This document shows, piece after piece, positions 26,068 through 34,516 of a DNA stretch of 50,430 nt (position 1 is the stretch's first letter; the number at the start of each line of letters is the position of its first letter). The notes beneath the pieces are model-generated. The model ran no database searches, was not told the origin of the DNA, and saw only the letters and a program-made list of their open reading frames with translations. Location of the stretch: assembly GCF_001439925.1 (NCBI RefSeq), contig NZ_LMBV01000010.1, positions 65,906 to 116,335 of the forward strand, in the 5' to 3' direction. A program made the position numbers and the translations under genes. Origin of the DNA: Peribacillus muralis. GTDB lineage: Bacteria; Bacillota; Bacilli; Bacillales; DSM-1321.

Positions 26068-27870
26068 CTACATTTCATTGACGGCCGGGACCCCTTGCGC
26101 AAATGGATTTTCGATGGTCGTATAGACGGATTGTGTCTCAAGTGAACCCACAAGCTCATCCAAGTCATGGAAACGTGTCAGTAAATTCGCTTTACAAGGC
26201 AGTTTTCGCTCCTGAAGCAGTCTGAATACGACTCGATTCAGCCCTTCATCATCGCTCTTTGCGTTGATCGATTCTAATAGTTTATGAACGACTTGTAATA
26301 GTTTCTTTTCCGATATCAATCCCTCTGTACCAAAGTTGTTGATCAGCCCTAATAAGTGATTGAAGAAGAAATAGTATTGCAGTCTTTCTTCAGCGACTTC
26401 ATCGGAACAAATGGTGAAGCTTTTTTTGCTAAGCTCCGGCAGGATGCCTAGCAAGCGGTCCACCTTGGATTGACAATAATAATAACCTTGGTTATCACGG
26501 TAATGGAATGTGGACGGATACCCATTTTGTAGCTGAATGATCGAATTTTGTTGATGAGCCTCTAAAACGATTCCATACTTTTCGAATAACCAAAGCATTG
26601 GCTCTACGGTCATCGACAGATAGCTAGTGAACCAATCGATACTCACTTCTTCTGTCGTTCGGTTTTCATCAGCGGACAACTTGCGGATGATCGCTGCAAG
26701 CCTTGAAGGTGCACCAAAGGCATTATCTTGGCAGAGGCCTGCGATCAAGCTAGTTTGCTTATCGTCGTCATGAAAAGGATTTTCCCTTATATCTACATCG
26801 AAGCCTGAGTCTTGTTCCGTCGTTTTTATCGTTATGTACGCAGGATCCTTTATGATACGGAAGGCCGGATGGTGTTTTCTGAGTTCATCGCCTAATTCCG
26901 AATCTAGTAATCTAGCGATTTCGACACCACGATCCAGTTCCTTTTGCAGATTCGAACGTAATGAATTGGTGATTTTAACCGGTACCGAAAACTTATACAT
27001 ATACCGGGATGAAGCACTATAGACGGTCCTGAATGAAGACGTTGCCGTGAACTTCTTCCCGAGCGGACCTGCATGGATAAGCTGTCCCGACTCGATTAAC
27101 ACCTTGACCTCACCTTTTTCGACAAGATCCTTTGCCTGTAGCGGGTGTGCCGGAATAATGATATATTGGCTATCTTTATTGCAATACTTATCACGGAATT
27201 CTTGCGAAACTTCAAGGTCTGCCATTAATTCCGTTTTGATGATTTCACTTGCAGACAAGGTCTCACTGGAGTCCTGGATGACGATTGCAGGATCGGCCAA
27301 AAAGTAATGCAGCTGGAACTCGCCTTTTAATTCAGGTGAATAAACCGCTTCATCTCGTTCTGAAATACCTTGCTTACTTTTTGGAGTAGGATGGAGCAGG
27401 TGGCCTAGTAAAAGGGACTGCTCTGCCTCGATATATGTAAAATCACAGCTTTGAAGGGCATCGAAGTCTTCAATCCTGGCTTCGACATAGCGTTGGATAT
27501 TTTGGCTGCTCAGGATGACGCGCAGCATCAGCTCATCTTCGCTATCCGTTCGGCCCTGTTCAAGCAATAATTCTTTGCTTATGGCGGAAACCATTGTCAC
27601 GTAGTCCAATTCACGGATTTGTTTGGATGATGTTCGGTAATAGGCTGGGAAGGTAAAAATATGGCGCCCCGTTTCCGACCAATATTTAATTGGAACAAGC
27701 AAGGTAATATCTTGGGATGTAAGATTGCAAACGATTAAAGAATCCGGAACCCCTTCCTCCAATTCAGGATAGTTCTTCGATTCTTCCAATCTGCCATTTC
27801 CGGTTTCCCTGAAATAACAATTCAGAAAGCTTTGCATCGTCGCCCTTTGAGCTATTTGCTTACTATTCAT
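26068..27870 (-). CDS. IucA/IucC-family NIS siderophore synthetase, first of two (RhbC-like)
   Basis: A 600-residue NIS synthetase with the family motifs HPLQAKDLVEKG, KKFTATSSFRTVYS, the KITNSLRSNLQKELDRG segment and LEAHQQNSIIQLQNG, plus the ferric-iron reductase-like C-terminal part. By analogy with RhbC/IucA it should condense the first hydroxamate amine with citrate. ATG 27870 is selected: GGAGG lies seven bases upstream, but only one base before the alternative ATG at 27876. Two bases separate it from the decarboxylase stop. Confidence 0.88.
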   Translation of the reverse strand: MNSKQIAQRATMQSFLNCYFRETGNGRLEESKNYPELEEGVPDSLIVCNLTSQDITLLVPIKYWSETGRHIFTFPAYYRTSSKQIRELDYVTMVSAISKELLLEQGRTDSEDELMLRVILSSQNIQRYVEARIEDFDALQSCDFTYIEAEQSLLLGHLLHPTPKSKQGISERDEAVYSPELKGEFQLHYFLADPAIVIQDSSETLSASEIIKTELMADLEVSQEFRDKYCNKDSQYIIIPAHPLQAKDLVEKGEVKVLIESGQLIHAGPLGKKFTATSSFRTVYSASSRYMYKFSVPVKITNSLRSNLQKELDRGVEIARLLDSELGDELRKHHPAFRIIKDPAYITIKTTEQDSGFDVDIRENPFHDDDKQTSLIAGLCQDNAFGAPSRLAAIIRKLSADENRTTEEVSIDWFTSYLSMTVEPMLWLFEKYGIVLEAHQQNSIIQLQNGYPSTFHYRDNQGYYYCQSKVDRLLGILPELSKKSFTICSDEVAEERLQYYFFFNHLLGLINNFGTEGLISEKKLLQVVHKLLESINAKSDDEGLNRVVFRLLQERKLPCKANLLTRFHDLDELVGSLETQSVYTTIENPFAQGVPAVNEM

Positions 27871-27872
27871 CT

Positions 27873-29381
27873 TCATTCCTCCATCATATTGAACATTTCA
27901 CCTAATACGCGGATCTCATCTAGTATGTCTTCTATATGCTCAAGCCTTGTCATCGGATTCAAAAGGGTCATTTTTAAATAAACTTGTCCCTCGAAACGTG
28001 TTTTTGCTAAAAATGCCCGGCCGCTATTCAATAATTCCTGTTGGATCTGCTTATTTAACTGATCTACCAACTGAACACTCGCTCCATCTGGATCATAACG
28101 GAAAACGACTGCATTCAATTCAGGATGCTTGTTCAATACACGGAAACCGTCCTCTTTATCGATCATTGCCGCTACGTCACGCGCAAGATGGCATGTATAG
28201 TCAATCATTTCAGCAAAGGTATCAAGTCCGACAACCTTCAATGACATCCAAAGCTTCAGCGCATCGAATCTCCTCGTCGTTTGAATAGATTTATTGACTA
28301 AGTGGACCATGCCTTCTTCTTCATCTTCCTCGGGATTCAAGTAATCGGCATGATGCTGGATATATTGAAAATGCTCGCGATCGGAGACAAGGAAAGCACC
28401 GCAGCTTATTGGCTGATAGAATAGCTTATGAAAATCGACTGTAATGGAATCAGCATCTTCCAATCCCTTTACAGCGGCTTTGAAATCGCGACTTAACATC
28501 ATGGCACCGCCATATGCGGCATCCACATGCAGCCAAATCCCGTTCGCCCTCGCAAGTTCAGCCAATTTGCCCACTGGATCGATCGAACCGAAATCCGTCG
28601 TTCCACAAGTTGCAACAATGGCAAATGGTAGTAACTCCTGCTCCTTCAAGAGCTCGAGCTGGTGAGTTATTTCAGCGATGGAAAGACGGTGATTTGAATC
28701 CGTCTTGATCGTAATCACCGCCTGTTCTCCAAGCCCAAGCTGCGCCGCCGATTTACGAACCGTAAAGTGGGCGGACTCCGAGCATAAAATTCTTAGTTTA
28801 CTCGCATCTGCAGGAAGTCCATGCTGTTGGACATCGACATCCCACTTACGCTTGCAATAAGCATCCCTAGCCAGCAGCAGGCCCATATAATTCGATTGTG
28901 TGCCACCGCTTGTAAAAACCCCATCCGCTTGCTCCGGTAATCCTGCCTGCTTGCACAACCAATGGATCAGTCGCTCTTCAACAAAGGTTGCAGTCGAGCT
29001 TTGATCCCATGAATCCATCGATTGATTCAACGTACTGATGATCAACTCGGCAGCCACTGCAGGTATTAACGTCGGGCAATGCAAATGCCCAATACAGGTT
29101 GGACTGTGTACATTCATGCTGTCCTTGATTACAAATTCAGCTAGTTCAGCCGCTGCCGACTCAAAGTTCTCCCCTTTTATGGAAGCGATCGATAATTCAT
29201 TTAACCTTGTTTCCAATTCATGCGGTTTTTTGCCAGAGTAGGGTGAATTGTTACCGTTTAAAAAATCAGCTAACGTGTTCTCTATGATTTTTAAAGACTG
29301 CGTGTAGTTTTGGATGCCTTCCTCGTTATTCAAGAAAAATGGAGCATAAGCAAAATCAGCTTTCTTCACTGTTTCAATCAT
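27873..29381 (-). CDS. ddc: L-2,4-diaminobutyrate decarboxylase (group II PLP enzyme, RhbB-like)
   Basis: A 502-residue PLP decarboxylase of the group II family. Visible motifs are SPTCIGHLHCP near the N-terminus, FTSGGTQSNYMGLLLARD, ATCGTTDFGSIDPV, WLHVDAAYGG and the PLP-binding lysine in TVDFHKLFYQP. With the aminotransferase upstream it forms the classic pair that makes 1,3-diaminopropane from aspartate semialdehyde via 2,4-diaminobutyrate. It begins five bases after the aminotransferase stop, with AAGGGG spaced before ATG 29381. Confidence 0.9.
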   Translation of the reverse strand: MIETVKKADFAYAPFFLNNEEGIQNYTQSLKIIENTLADFLNGNNSPYSGKKPHELETRLNELSIASIKGENFESAAAELAEFVIKDSMNVHSPTCIGHLHCPTLIPAVAAELIISTLNQSMDSWDQSSTATFVEERLIHWLCKQAGLPEQADGVFTSGGTQSNYMGLLLARDAYCKRKWDVDVQQHGLPADASKLRILCSESAHFTVRKSAAQLGLGEQAVITIKTDSNHRLSIAEITHQLELLKEQELLPFAIVATCGTTDFGSIDPVGKLAELARANGIWLHVDAAYGGAMMLSRDFKAAVKGLEDADSITVDFHKLFYQPISCGAFLVSDREHFQYIQHHADYLNPEEDEEEGMVHLVNKSIQTTRRFDALKLWMSLKVVGLDTFAEMIDYTCHLARDVAAMIDKEDGFRVLNKHPELNAVVFRYDPDGASVQLVDQLNKQIQQELLNSGRAFLAKTRFEGQVYLKMTLLNPMTRLEHIEDILDEIRVLGEMFNMMEE

Positions 29382-29386
29382 TATTT

Positions 29387-30739
29387 TCAGCCCCTTGCTA
29401 TTGCTGCACGAACAGCTTGTTCAAAGATTGCAGTAGCTTCCCATAGTTGGGCTTCCGTTACGATTAATGGCGGCAAGAACCTCACTACGCTTCCGTGTCT
29501 GCCTCCTACTTCCAAAATCAAACCTCTTTGGAAGCACTCCTGTTGTATCGCGCTGGCAAGTTCCGAATTGGCTGGATAACTTCCATTTTGATTTTGAGCT
29601 TCTTGATGATTAACCATTTCAACGCCAACCATGAGGCCGCGGCCTCGGACATCGCCAATCTGCGGAATATCCTTTTGCAAACCCTTCAGGATGTCTTGTA
29701 ATCTTTCACCCATTTTCGCTGCATGCTCAATAAGGTTGGTCTCCTTCATGAACTTTAAACTTGCAGTGCCTGCTGCCATTGCCAACTGGTTCCCGCGGAA
29801 CGTCCCAATATGTGCACCTGGAGACCAAACATCCAAATCTTTATGATAGATCACAACAGATAAGGGAAGGCTGCCACCGATTGCTTTCGATAGAACAAGA
29901 ACGTCCGGAATGATCCCTGCATGTTCAAAGGCGAACATTTTGCCTGTACGTCCTATGCCTGATTGAACTTCGTCAATAATCAAGGGAATGTCCTTCTCTT
30001 TTGTTATTCTTCTGATTTCCTTAAGCCAAGGAATTGGTGCAGGTATCGAACCGCCTTCTCCTTGTACGGCCTCCAAAATCATTCCCGCAGGAGCTAATAA
30101 TCCGGATTCAGGATCATTCAGCAGATTTTCGATATATTGGCTACTGATTTTATGACTTTCCTCTCCGCCAATTCCAAAAGGACAGCGATATTCATAAGGA
30201 TATGGCAGGAATTGTACATCTGGCATCAACCCTTGAATCTTTTCCTTCGGTTTTGTATTTCCGCTAATTGACATCGTTGCGTGCGTTGCCCCGTGATAAG
30301 CACCTTGGAAAGATAAAATGCCTCTGTTGCCTGTAGCAGTTTTAACTAACTTAAGTGCGGCCTCTATCGCATCCCCGCCAGTAGGCCCGCAAAATTGGAT
30401 TTTTGCATTTTTTCGGAATTCTTCAGGCAGCCATTCAAAAATTTCATCAATGAACTGCTCCTTTATCGGCGTAGTAAAATCCAATGTGTGCAAAGGACTT
30501 TTATTTTTAAGAACTTTTTCCATTTCTTCTAGCACGGCCGGATGATTATGTCCAAGTGCTAATGTTCCGGCTCCTGCAAGGAAATCTATATATTTTTTCC
30601 CATCCATGTCTGTAAGGTAAATGCCCTCCGCTTTTTCGATGGCCATCGGTAATCTTCTAGGATATGAACGAGCGTTTGACTCCCTTGTGTTTTGCTGTTC
30701 CAGCAATTGATCATTTTTAGTAGGGGTAATAGTTGCCAT
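29387..30739 (-). CDS. dat: Diaminobutyrate--2-oxoglutarate aminotransferase (RhbA-like)
   Basis: A 450-residue class III PLP aminotransferase. Motifs: YIDFLAGAGTLALGHNHP, FCGPTGGDAIEAALKLVKTATG, GAYHGATHATMS, IIDEVQSGIGRTG and the PLP lysine in VLVLSKAIGG. It should transfer an amino group to aspartate 4-semialdehyde to give L-2,4-diaminobutyrate, the precursor of diaminopropane. It is the first gene of the six-gene siderophore operon. AGGAGG precedes ATG 30739, and two Fur boxes lie 38-100 bases upstream. Confidence 0.92.
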   Translation of the reverse strand: MATITPTKNDQLLEQQNTRESNARSYPRRLPMAIEKAEGIYLTDMDGKKYIDFLAGAGTLALGHNHPAVLEEMEKVLKNKSPLHTLDFTTPIKEQFIDEIFEWLPEEFRKNAKIQFCGPTGGDAIEAALKLVKTATGNRGILSFQGAYHGATHATMSISGNTKPKEKIQGLMPDVQFLPYPYEYRCPFGIGGEESHKISSQYIENLLNDPESGLLAPAGMILEAVQGEGGSIPAPIPWLKEIRRITKEKDIPLIIDEVQSGIGRTGKMFAFEHAGIIPDVLVLSKAIGGSLPLSVVIYHKDLDVWSPGAHIGTFRGNQLAMAAGTASLKFMKETNLIEHAAKMGERLQDILKGLQKDIPQIGDVRGRGLMVGVEMVNHQEAQNQNGSYPANSELASAIQQECFQRGLILEVGGRHGSVVRFLPPLIVTEAQLWEATAIFEQAVRAAIARG

Positions 30740-30776
30740 AATGAGCCTCCTAGTTAATTTATATAAAATAGTTAAT

Positions 30777-30791
30777 TGATAATAATTATCA
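30777..30791. promoter_or_regulatory. Fur box 1 of the siderophore operon
   Basis: TGATAATAATTATCA is a perfect 7-1-7 palindrome of the Bacillus Fur consensus. It overlaps a plausible minus-strand -10 element (TATTAT, plus-strand 30779-30784; possible -35 TTGCGT at 30801-30806), so Fur-Fe would block initiation. Confidence 0.92.
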
Positions 30792-30818
30792 TTTTCATTT
30801 ACGCAAGTTTCATTCTAA

Positions 30819-30839
30819 TGATAATGATAATTATTATCA
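30819..30839. promoter_or_regulatory. Fur box 2 of the siderophore operon
   Basis: TGATAATTATTATCA at 30825-30839 is a second 7-1-7 palindrome, extended upstream by another TGATAA unit. Its centre is 48 bases from that of box 1, which suggests tight, possibly cooperative iron repression. Confidence 0.9.
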
Positions 30840-31597
30840 ATGAGCAAAAACACTCATTTTCCTGCAAATAAATTCCAATTAACTTGCAGGAATGGTTAAA
30901 ACTGGGACATATTCTCTATAAACTATTTAACATAAAAAGGCTCTTACGATTTAATTAAGATTGAGTTTTGTAACTGAATGCGGACAATAATCAGTAACAA
31001 AGTGTTTGAGTTTAAGGCAAAAGACACCGGCTAAAGAATGCCGTACCCAAAGCAGTGCCTATTGCAACGTAACGGTCGAAGTATAAACCTCAAAACTGGG
31101 GGCAACAGAAATTCAACTTTCGTATTCACCCAAAGTGGGATGGAACTGACAAAGAATCACGAAATATGTGGGGAGAGATGCTCTTTCTGGATATTAAAAC
31201 TGAGTGGAATGAAGCGGGTGTGCGACACTCCTGCGGGAAATGCGTGTCTTCGTGAGACCCTGCAGGCCGAAAGCCGAGGAGGCTCACGGACCGCCTCTGG
31301 ATAAGCGAGCGGCTGCAGTGCAATGCAACGGTCGATGTCCTATACACCAAACCTGTGTCCGATATGATACCTTCTCCCGGTTATTCCTCGACATTTAAAT
31401 ATATTTTTTTAGCAGCTCACCAATATAAAATACCCTTATCTGGTATAAAATAGTAAAATAGAAGGAACAAATGAACCTCCAGAGCATTATCCACTTGTTT
31501 ATCATTTGAATTTTAAGGGTAATGATTTCCATTATTAGTTTATCCGATCGTGCAGTTTCAATTTTGCAAAAACGCGTCGGTGTCAGGGGGGAAACGG
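30840..31597. other. Long intergenic stretch between siderophore operon and amylase gene
   Basis: No protein gene is supported; open frames here lack ribosome binding sites. It holds a structured dispersed repeat (31195-31335), a possible degraded second copy end near 31050-31082 (GCAACGTAACGGTCGA against GCAATGCAACGGTCGA), and a weak Fur-like sequence at 31518-31536 before the amylase gene. Confidence 0.55.
31195..31335. repeat. Structured dispersed repeat of Bacillaceae type
   Basis: The GC-richer block contains GTGTGCGACAC, CTCCTGCGGGAAA, CGTGAGACCCTGCAGG, CCGAGGAGGCTCACG and GCGAGCGGCTGCAG. GTGAG and CTCAC can pair, as can CCTGC/GCAGG segments, giving nested hairpins. From memory, variants of this sequence are scattered through many Bacillus-group genomes, usually intergenic; function unknown. 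Copy number in this genome cannot be judged from one window. Confidence 0.7.
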
Positions 31598-33073
31598 ATG
31601 AAAAGAAATCATACGATGATGCAATTTTTCGAGTGGCATCTTGAGGCAGACGGGTCTCATTGGGACAGATTGAAACATGCGGCCTCCAAATTGAAGGATA
31701 CAGGAATTGACTGCGTCTGGCTTCCGCCTGTTACCAAAGGGCAGTCCGTTGGTGACAATGGTTATGGAATATACGATGGGTACGACCTAGGGGAATTTGA
31801 CCAAAAAGGCACCGTTCGTACCAAATACGGGACAAAAGAAGAATTGCATCAAGCAATAACAACCTGTCATGACTACGGTCTTTGCGTATATATCGATTTA
31901 GTCATGAACCACAAAGCCGGAGCTGACGGAACCGAAAAATTTGAAGTCATCGAGGTCAATCCCGACAACCGTATGGAAGACATCTCAGAGCCATTCGAAA
32001 TTGAAGGCTGGACAACGTTCGATTTCCCAGGCCGCAATAATAAATACTCTAACTTTAAGTGGAACTACACGCATTTTAACGGGACTGACTATGACGCTAA
32101 AAATGACAAAATGAGTGTGTACCGGATTACAGGAAATAATAAGCACTGGAACCAGCATGTCATTGATGAATTCGGCAACTATGATTATTTAATGTTCGCG
32201 AACATCGATTACAGTCTGCCTGAAGTTCGCCAGGAAATGATTACCTGGGGGAAGTGGATGGTTGATACGTTAAAGTGTGATGGCTTCCGTTTGGACGCCG
32301 TTAAGCATATCGATTATGAATTCATTAATGACTTCTTACAAGAACTCCTTCCATATACAAAGGAACATTTCTTCATGGTCGGAGAGTTTTGGAAGGCAGA
32401 TGTTAAAGCTTGTCAAAATTATTTGGAACAAACCAATCATGACCTCAACTTGTTCGATGTTTCCCTGCATTATAAGTTTCATGAGGCATCAAAAGCAGGT
32501 TCTGACTTCGATCTCTCAACCATCTTTGATGATACCCTCGTAAAAACCAATCCGGAACATGCTGTCACTTTTGTTGACAACCATGATTCCCAGCCACATG
32601 AATCACTCGAATCGTGGGTGAAGGATTGGTTTAAACCGTCGGCATATGCCCTAACTTTGCTTAGGCTTTGCGGTTATCCCTGTGTTTTTTATGGTGATTA
32701 CTACGGAATTGGAGGCCCTTCGCCTGTACCGGGAAAAAAGGATATATTGGATCGCCTTTTATATGCCAGATATGATAAAGCATATGGGGAACAGAAGGAC
32801 TATTTCGATGATCCGAATACGATTGGCTGGGTTCGCTTTGGGGTCGAAGAGCTGAAAGGCTCGGGCTGTGCCATCATTGTCTCCAATGCAGACCACAACA
32901 GTGATAAAAGAATGTTCGTGGGTGAACATCGGGCAGGCGAAATCTGGACTGATTTAACCTGTCATAGAGATGATCACATCACCATTGAAGAAGATGGCTA
33001 CGCGACCTTTCCCGTACATGGAAAAAGCGTATCCGTCTGGGCCTTGAATGATGCACCGCATGAAACCGCATAA
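31598..33073 (+). CDS. Cytoplasmic alpha-amylase (GH13)
   Basis: A 491-residue GH13 alpha-amylase without a signal peptide, starting MKRNHTMMQFFEWH. Catalytic regions are visible: VYIDLVMNHKAG (region I), DGFRLDAVKHI (region II, nucleophile Asp), GEFWKAD (region III, acid Glu) and FVDNHDSQP (region IV, Asp). Length and the QFFEWH start match intracellular amylases such as AmyA of E. coli and the liquefying-enzyme subfamily. It should cleave internal alpha-1,4 bonds of maltodextrin or glycogen in the cytoplasm. ATG 31598 has GGGGGG-AAA upstream; the frame open from 31550 has no such signal. Confidence 0.9.
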   Translation: MKRNHTMMQFFEWHLEADGSHWDRLKHAASKLKDTGIDCVWLPPVTKGQSVGDNGYGIYDGYDLGEFDQKGTVRTKYGTKEELHQAITTCHDYGLCVYIDLVMNHKAGADGTEKFEVIEVNPDNRMEDISEPFEIEGWTTFDFPGRNNKYSNFKWNYTHFNGTDYDAKNDKMSVYRITGNNKHWNQHVIDEFGNYDYLMFANIDYSLPEVRQEMITWGKWMVDTLKCDGFRLDAVKHIDYEFINDFLQELLPYTKEHFFMVGEFWKADVKACQNYLEQTNHDLNLFDVSLHYKFHEASKAGSDFDLSTIFDDTLVKTNPEHAVTFVDNHDSQPHESLESWVKDWFKPSAYALTLLRLCGYPCVFYGDYYGIGGPSPVPGKKDILDRLLYARYDKAYGEQKDYFDDPNTIGWVRFGVEELKGSGCAIIVSNADHNSDKRMFVGEHRAGEIWTDLTCHRDDHITIEEDGYATFPVHGKSVSVWALNDAPHETA

Positions 33074-33090
33074 CTTTAGCATTCCGATAA

Positions 33091-33128
33091 CGAAGAACAG
33101 CATGCCGTTTCGTGTATGCTGTTCTTCG
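33091..33128 (+). terminator. Hairpin after the amylase gene, probable terminator
   Basis: CGAAGAACAGCAT (33091-33103) pairs perfectly with ATGCTGTTCTTCG (33116-33128). The following T-run is short (CTTTG), so efficiency may be modest. Confidence 0.6.
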
Positions 33129-33228
33129 CTTTGAAAAGATCGAAAAATTTCTCATCCCCCGCCATGTAAGAACTGTTAACGATACAACCATTCATGGTAA
33201 GATAAGGAAAAAAGGAGTTGATGGACAA

Positions 33229-34464
33229 ATGAAGAATGATATCATTACTAGATTTACTTCTTATGTGAAAGTGGATACGCAATCGAATGAAGAAAATCCC
33301 TCATGCCCCTCTACACCTGGTCAGTTGACCTTGGCACATGCATTGGTAAAGGAACTGCAGTCCATAGGTATGGAGGAAGTGACCATTGATGATAATGGCT
33401 ATGTGATGGCGACTCTTCCATCGAATACGGATAAGGATGTCCCGACGATCGGTTTTTTGGCCCATATCGATACAGCAACGGATTTCACAGGAAAAAATGT
33501 AAAACCTCAGCTCGTTGAAAACTATGATGGCCGCGATGTTACTCTACATGAAGAATTGGAAATCATTCTCTCACCGAATGAATTCCCTTCGCTTAAGAAT
33601 TATGAAGGGCATACTTTGATTACGACTGATGGGACAACCTTGTTGGGCGCAGATAATAAGGCCGGCATTGCAGAAATCATGACCGCCATGGATTATTTGA
33701 TTCAACACCCGGAAATCAAGCATGGAAAAATTCGTGTCGCCTTTACACCAGATGAGGAAATCGGCAGAGGTCCCCATAAGTTTGATGTGGATGCTTTTAA
33801 TGCCCAGTTCGCCTATACAGTCGACGGCGGCCCCCTTGGCGAGCTTGAATACGAGAGCTTTAATGCGGCATCGGCCAAGATCAAAATCAAAGGGACGAAC
33901 ATTCACCCTGGTACCGCTAAAGGAAAGATGGTCAACTCGGCTAAAATCGCGATGGAATTTCAAAATTTGCTCCCAGCGGCAGAAGCACCGGAACACACCG
34001 AGGGTTACGAAGGCTTTTACCATCTGCTATCCTTTCAAGGCGATGTCGAAGAGACGAAGCTTTCCTACATCATAAGGGATTTCGACCGCCAAAAATTCAA
34101 TGAACGCAAAGAATATATCTCCCAAATCACCAAGCAATTAAAAGAAAAATATGGCCAAAAACGCATCCAGCTTGAATTGCAGGACCAATACTTCAATATG
34201 AAGGAGAAAATTGAGCCGGTCAAAGAAATCGTGGACATCGCCCATGAAGCTATGGAAAAAATCGGTATTAAACCAAAAATCTCGCCAATACGCGGTGGAA
34301 CGGATGGCTCTCAATTATCGTATATGGGCCTGCCGACACCCAATATATTTACCGGCGGCGAGAATTTTCATGGCAAATACGAATTTATTTCCGTCGATAA
34401 TATGATGTTGGCCACAAAGGTAATCGTTGAAATTGCTTCCCGCTTTGAAGGAAAAGCGAAGTAG
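33229..34464 (+). CDS. pepT: Peptidase T (tripeptide aminopeptidase)
   Basis: A 411-residue M20B zinc aminopeptidase of normal length. Metal and catalytic motifs: [11 protein letters not shown] (His and Asp), [13 protein letters not shown] (bridging Asp), [10 protein letters not shown] (general base Glu and ligand), [12 protein letters not shown] and, at the C-terminus, [15 protein letters not shown] (His ligand). It removes the N-terminal residue of tripeptides in the cytoplasm. Start ATG 33229 follows AAAGGAG with a spacing of 11. The open frame extending to 33112 overlaps the amylase terminator and is rejected. Confidence 0.93.
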   Translation: MKNDIITRFTSYVKVDTQSNEENPSCPSTPGQLTLAHALVKELQSIGMEEVTIDDNGYVMATLPSNTDKDVPTIGFLAHIDTATDFTGKNVKPQLVENYDGRDVTLHEELEIILSPNEFPSLKNYEGHTLITTDGTTLLGADNKAGIAEIMTAMDYLIQHPEIKHGKIRVAFTPDEEIGRGPHKFDVDAFNAQFAYTVDGGPLGELEYESFNAASAKIKIKGTNIHPGTAKGKMVNSAKIAMEFQNLLPAAEAPEHTEGYEGFYHLLSFQGDVEETKLSYIIRDFDRQKFNERKEYISQITKQLKEKYGQKRIQLELQDQYFNMKEKIEPVKEIVDIAHEAMEKIGIKPKISPIRGGTDGSQLSYMGLPTPNIFTGGENFHGKYEFISVDNMMLATKVIVEIASRFEGKAK

Positions 34465-34481
34465 CTTGATAGAAATATATG

Positions 34482-34515
34482 AAAACCCCAAACCTTAATG
34501 GTCTGGGGTTTTTTT
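34482..34515. terminator. Bidirectional terminator between pepT and katE
   Basis: AAAACCCCAAACC (34482-34494) pairs with GGTCTGGGGTTTT (34500-34512) with one mismatch, and a T-run follows. It lies between convergent genes and can serve both. Confidence 0.88.
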
Positions 34516-34516
34516 A

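Noticed and set aside
31126..31350. Short coding frames on both strands within 31038-31350
   Set aside because: They fall in the structured dispersed repeat, lack ribosome binding sites and have no protein-like composition.
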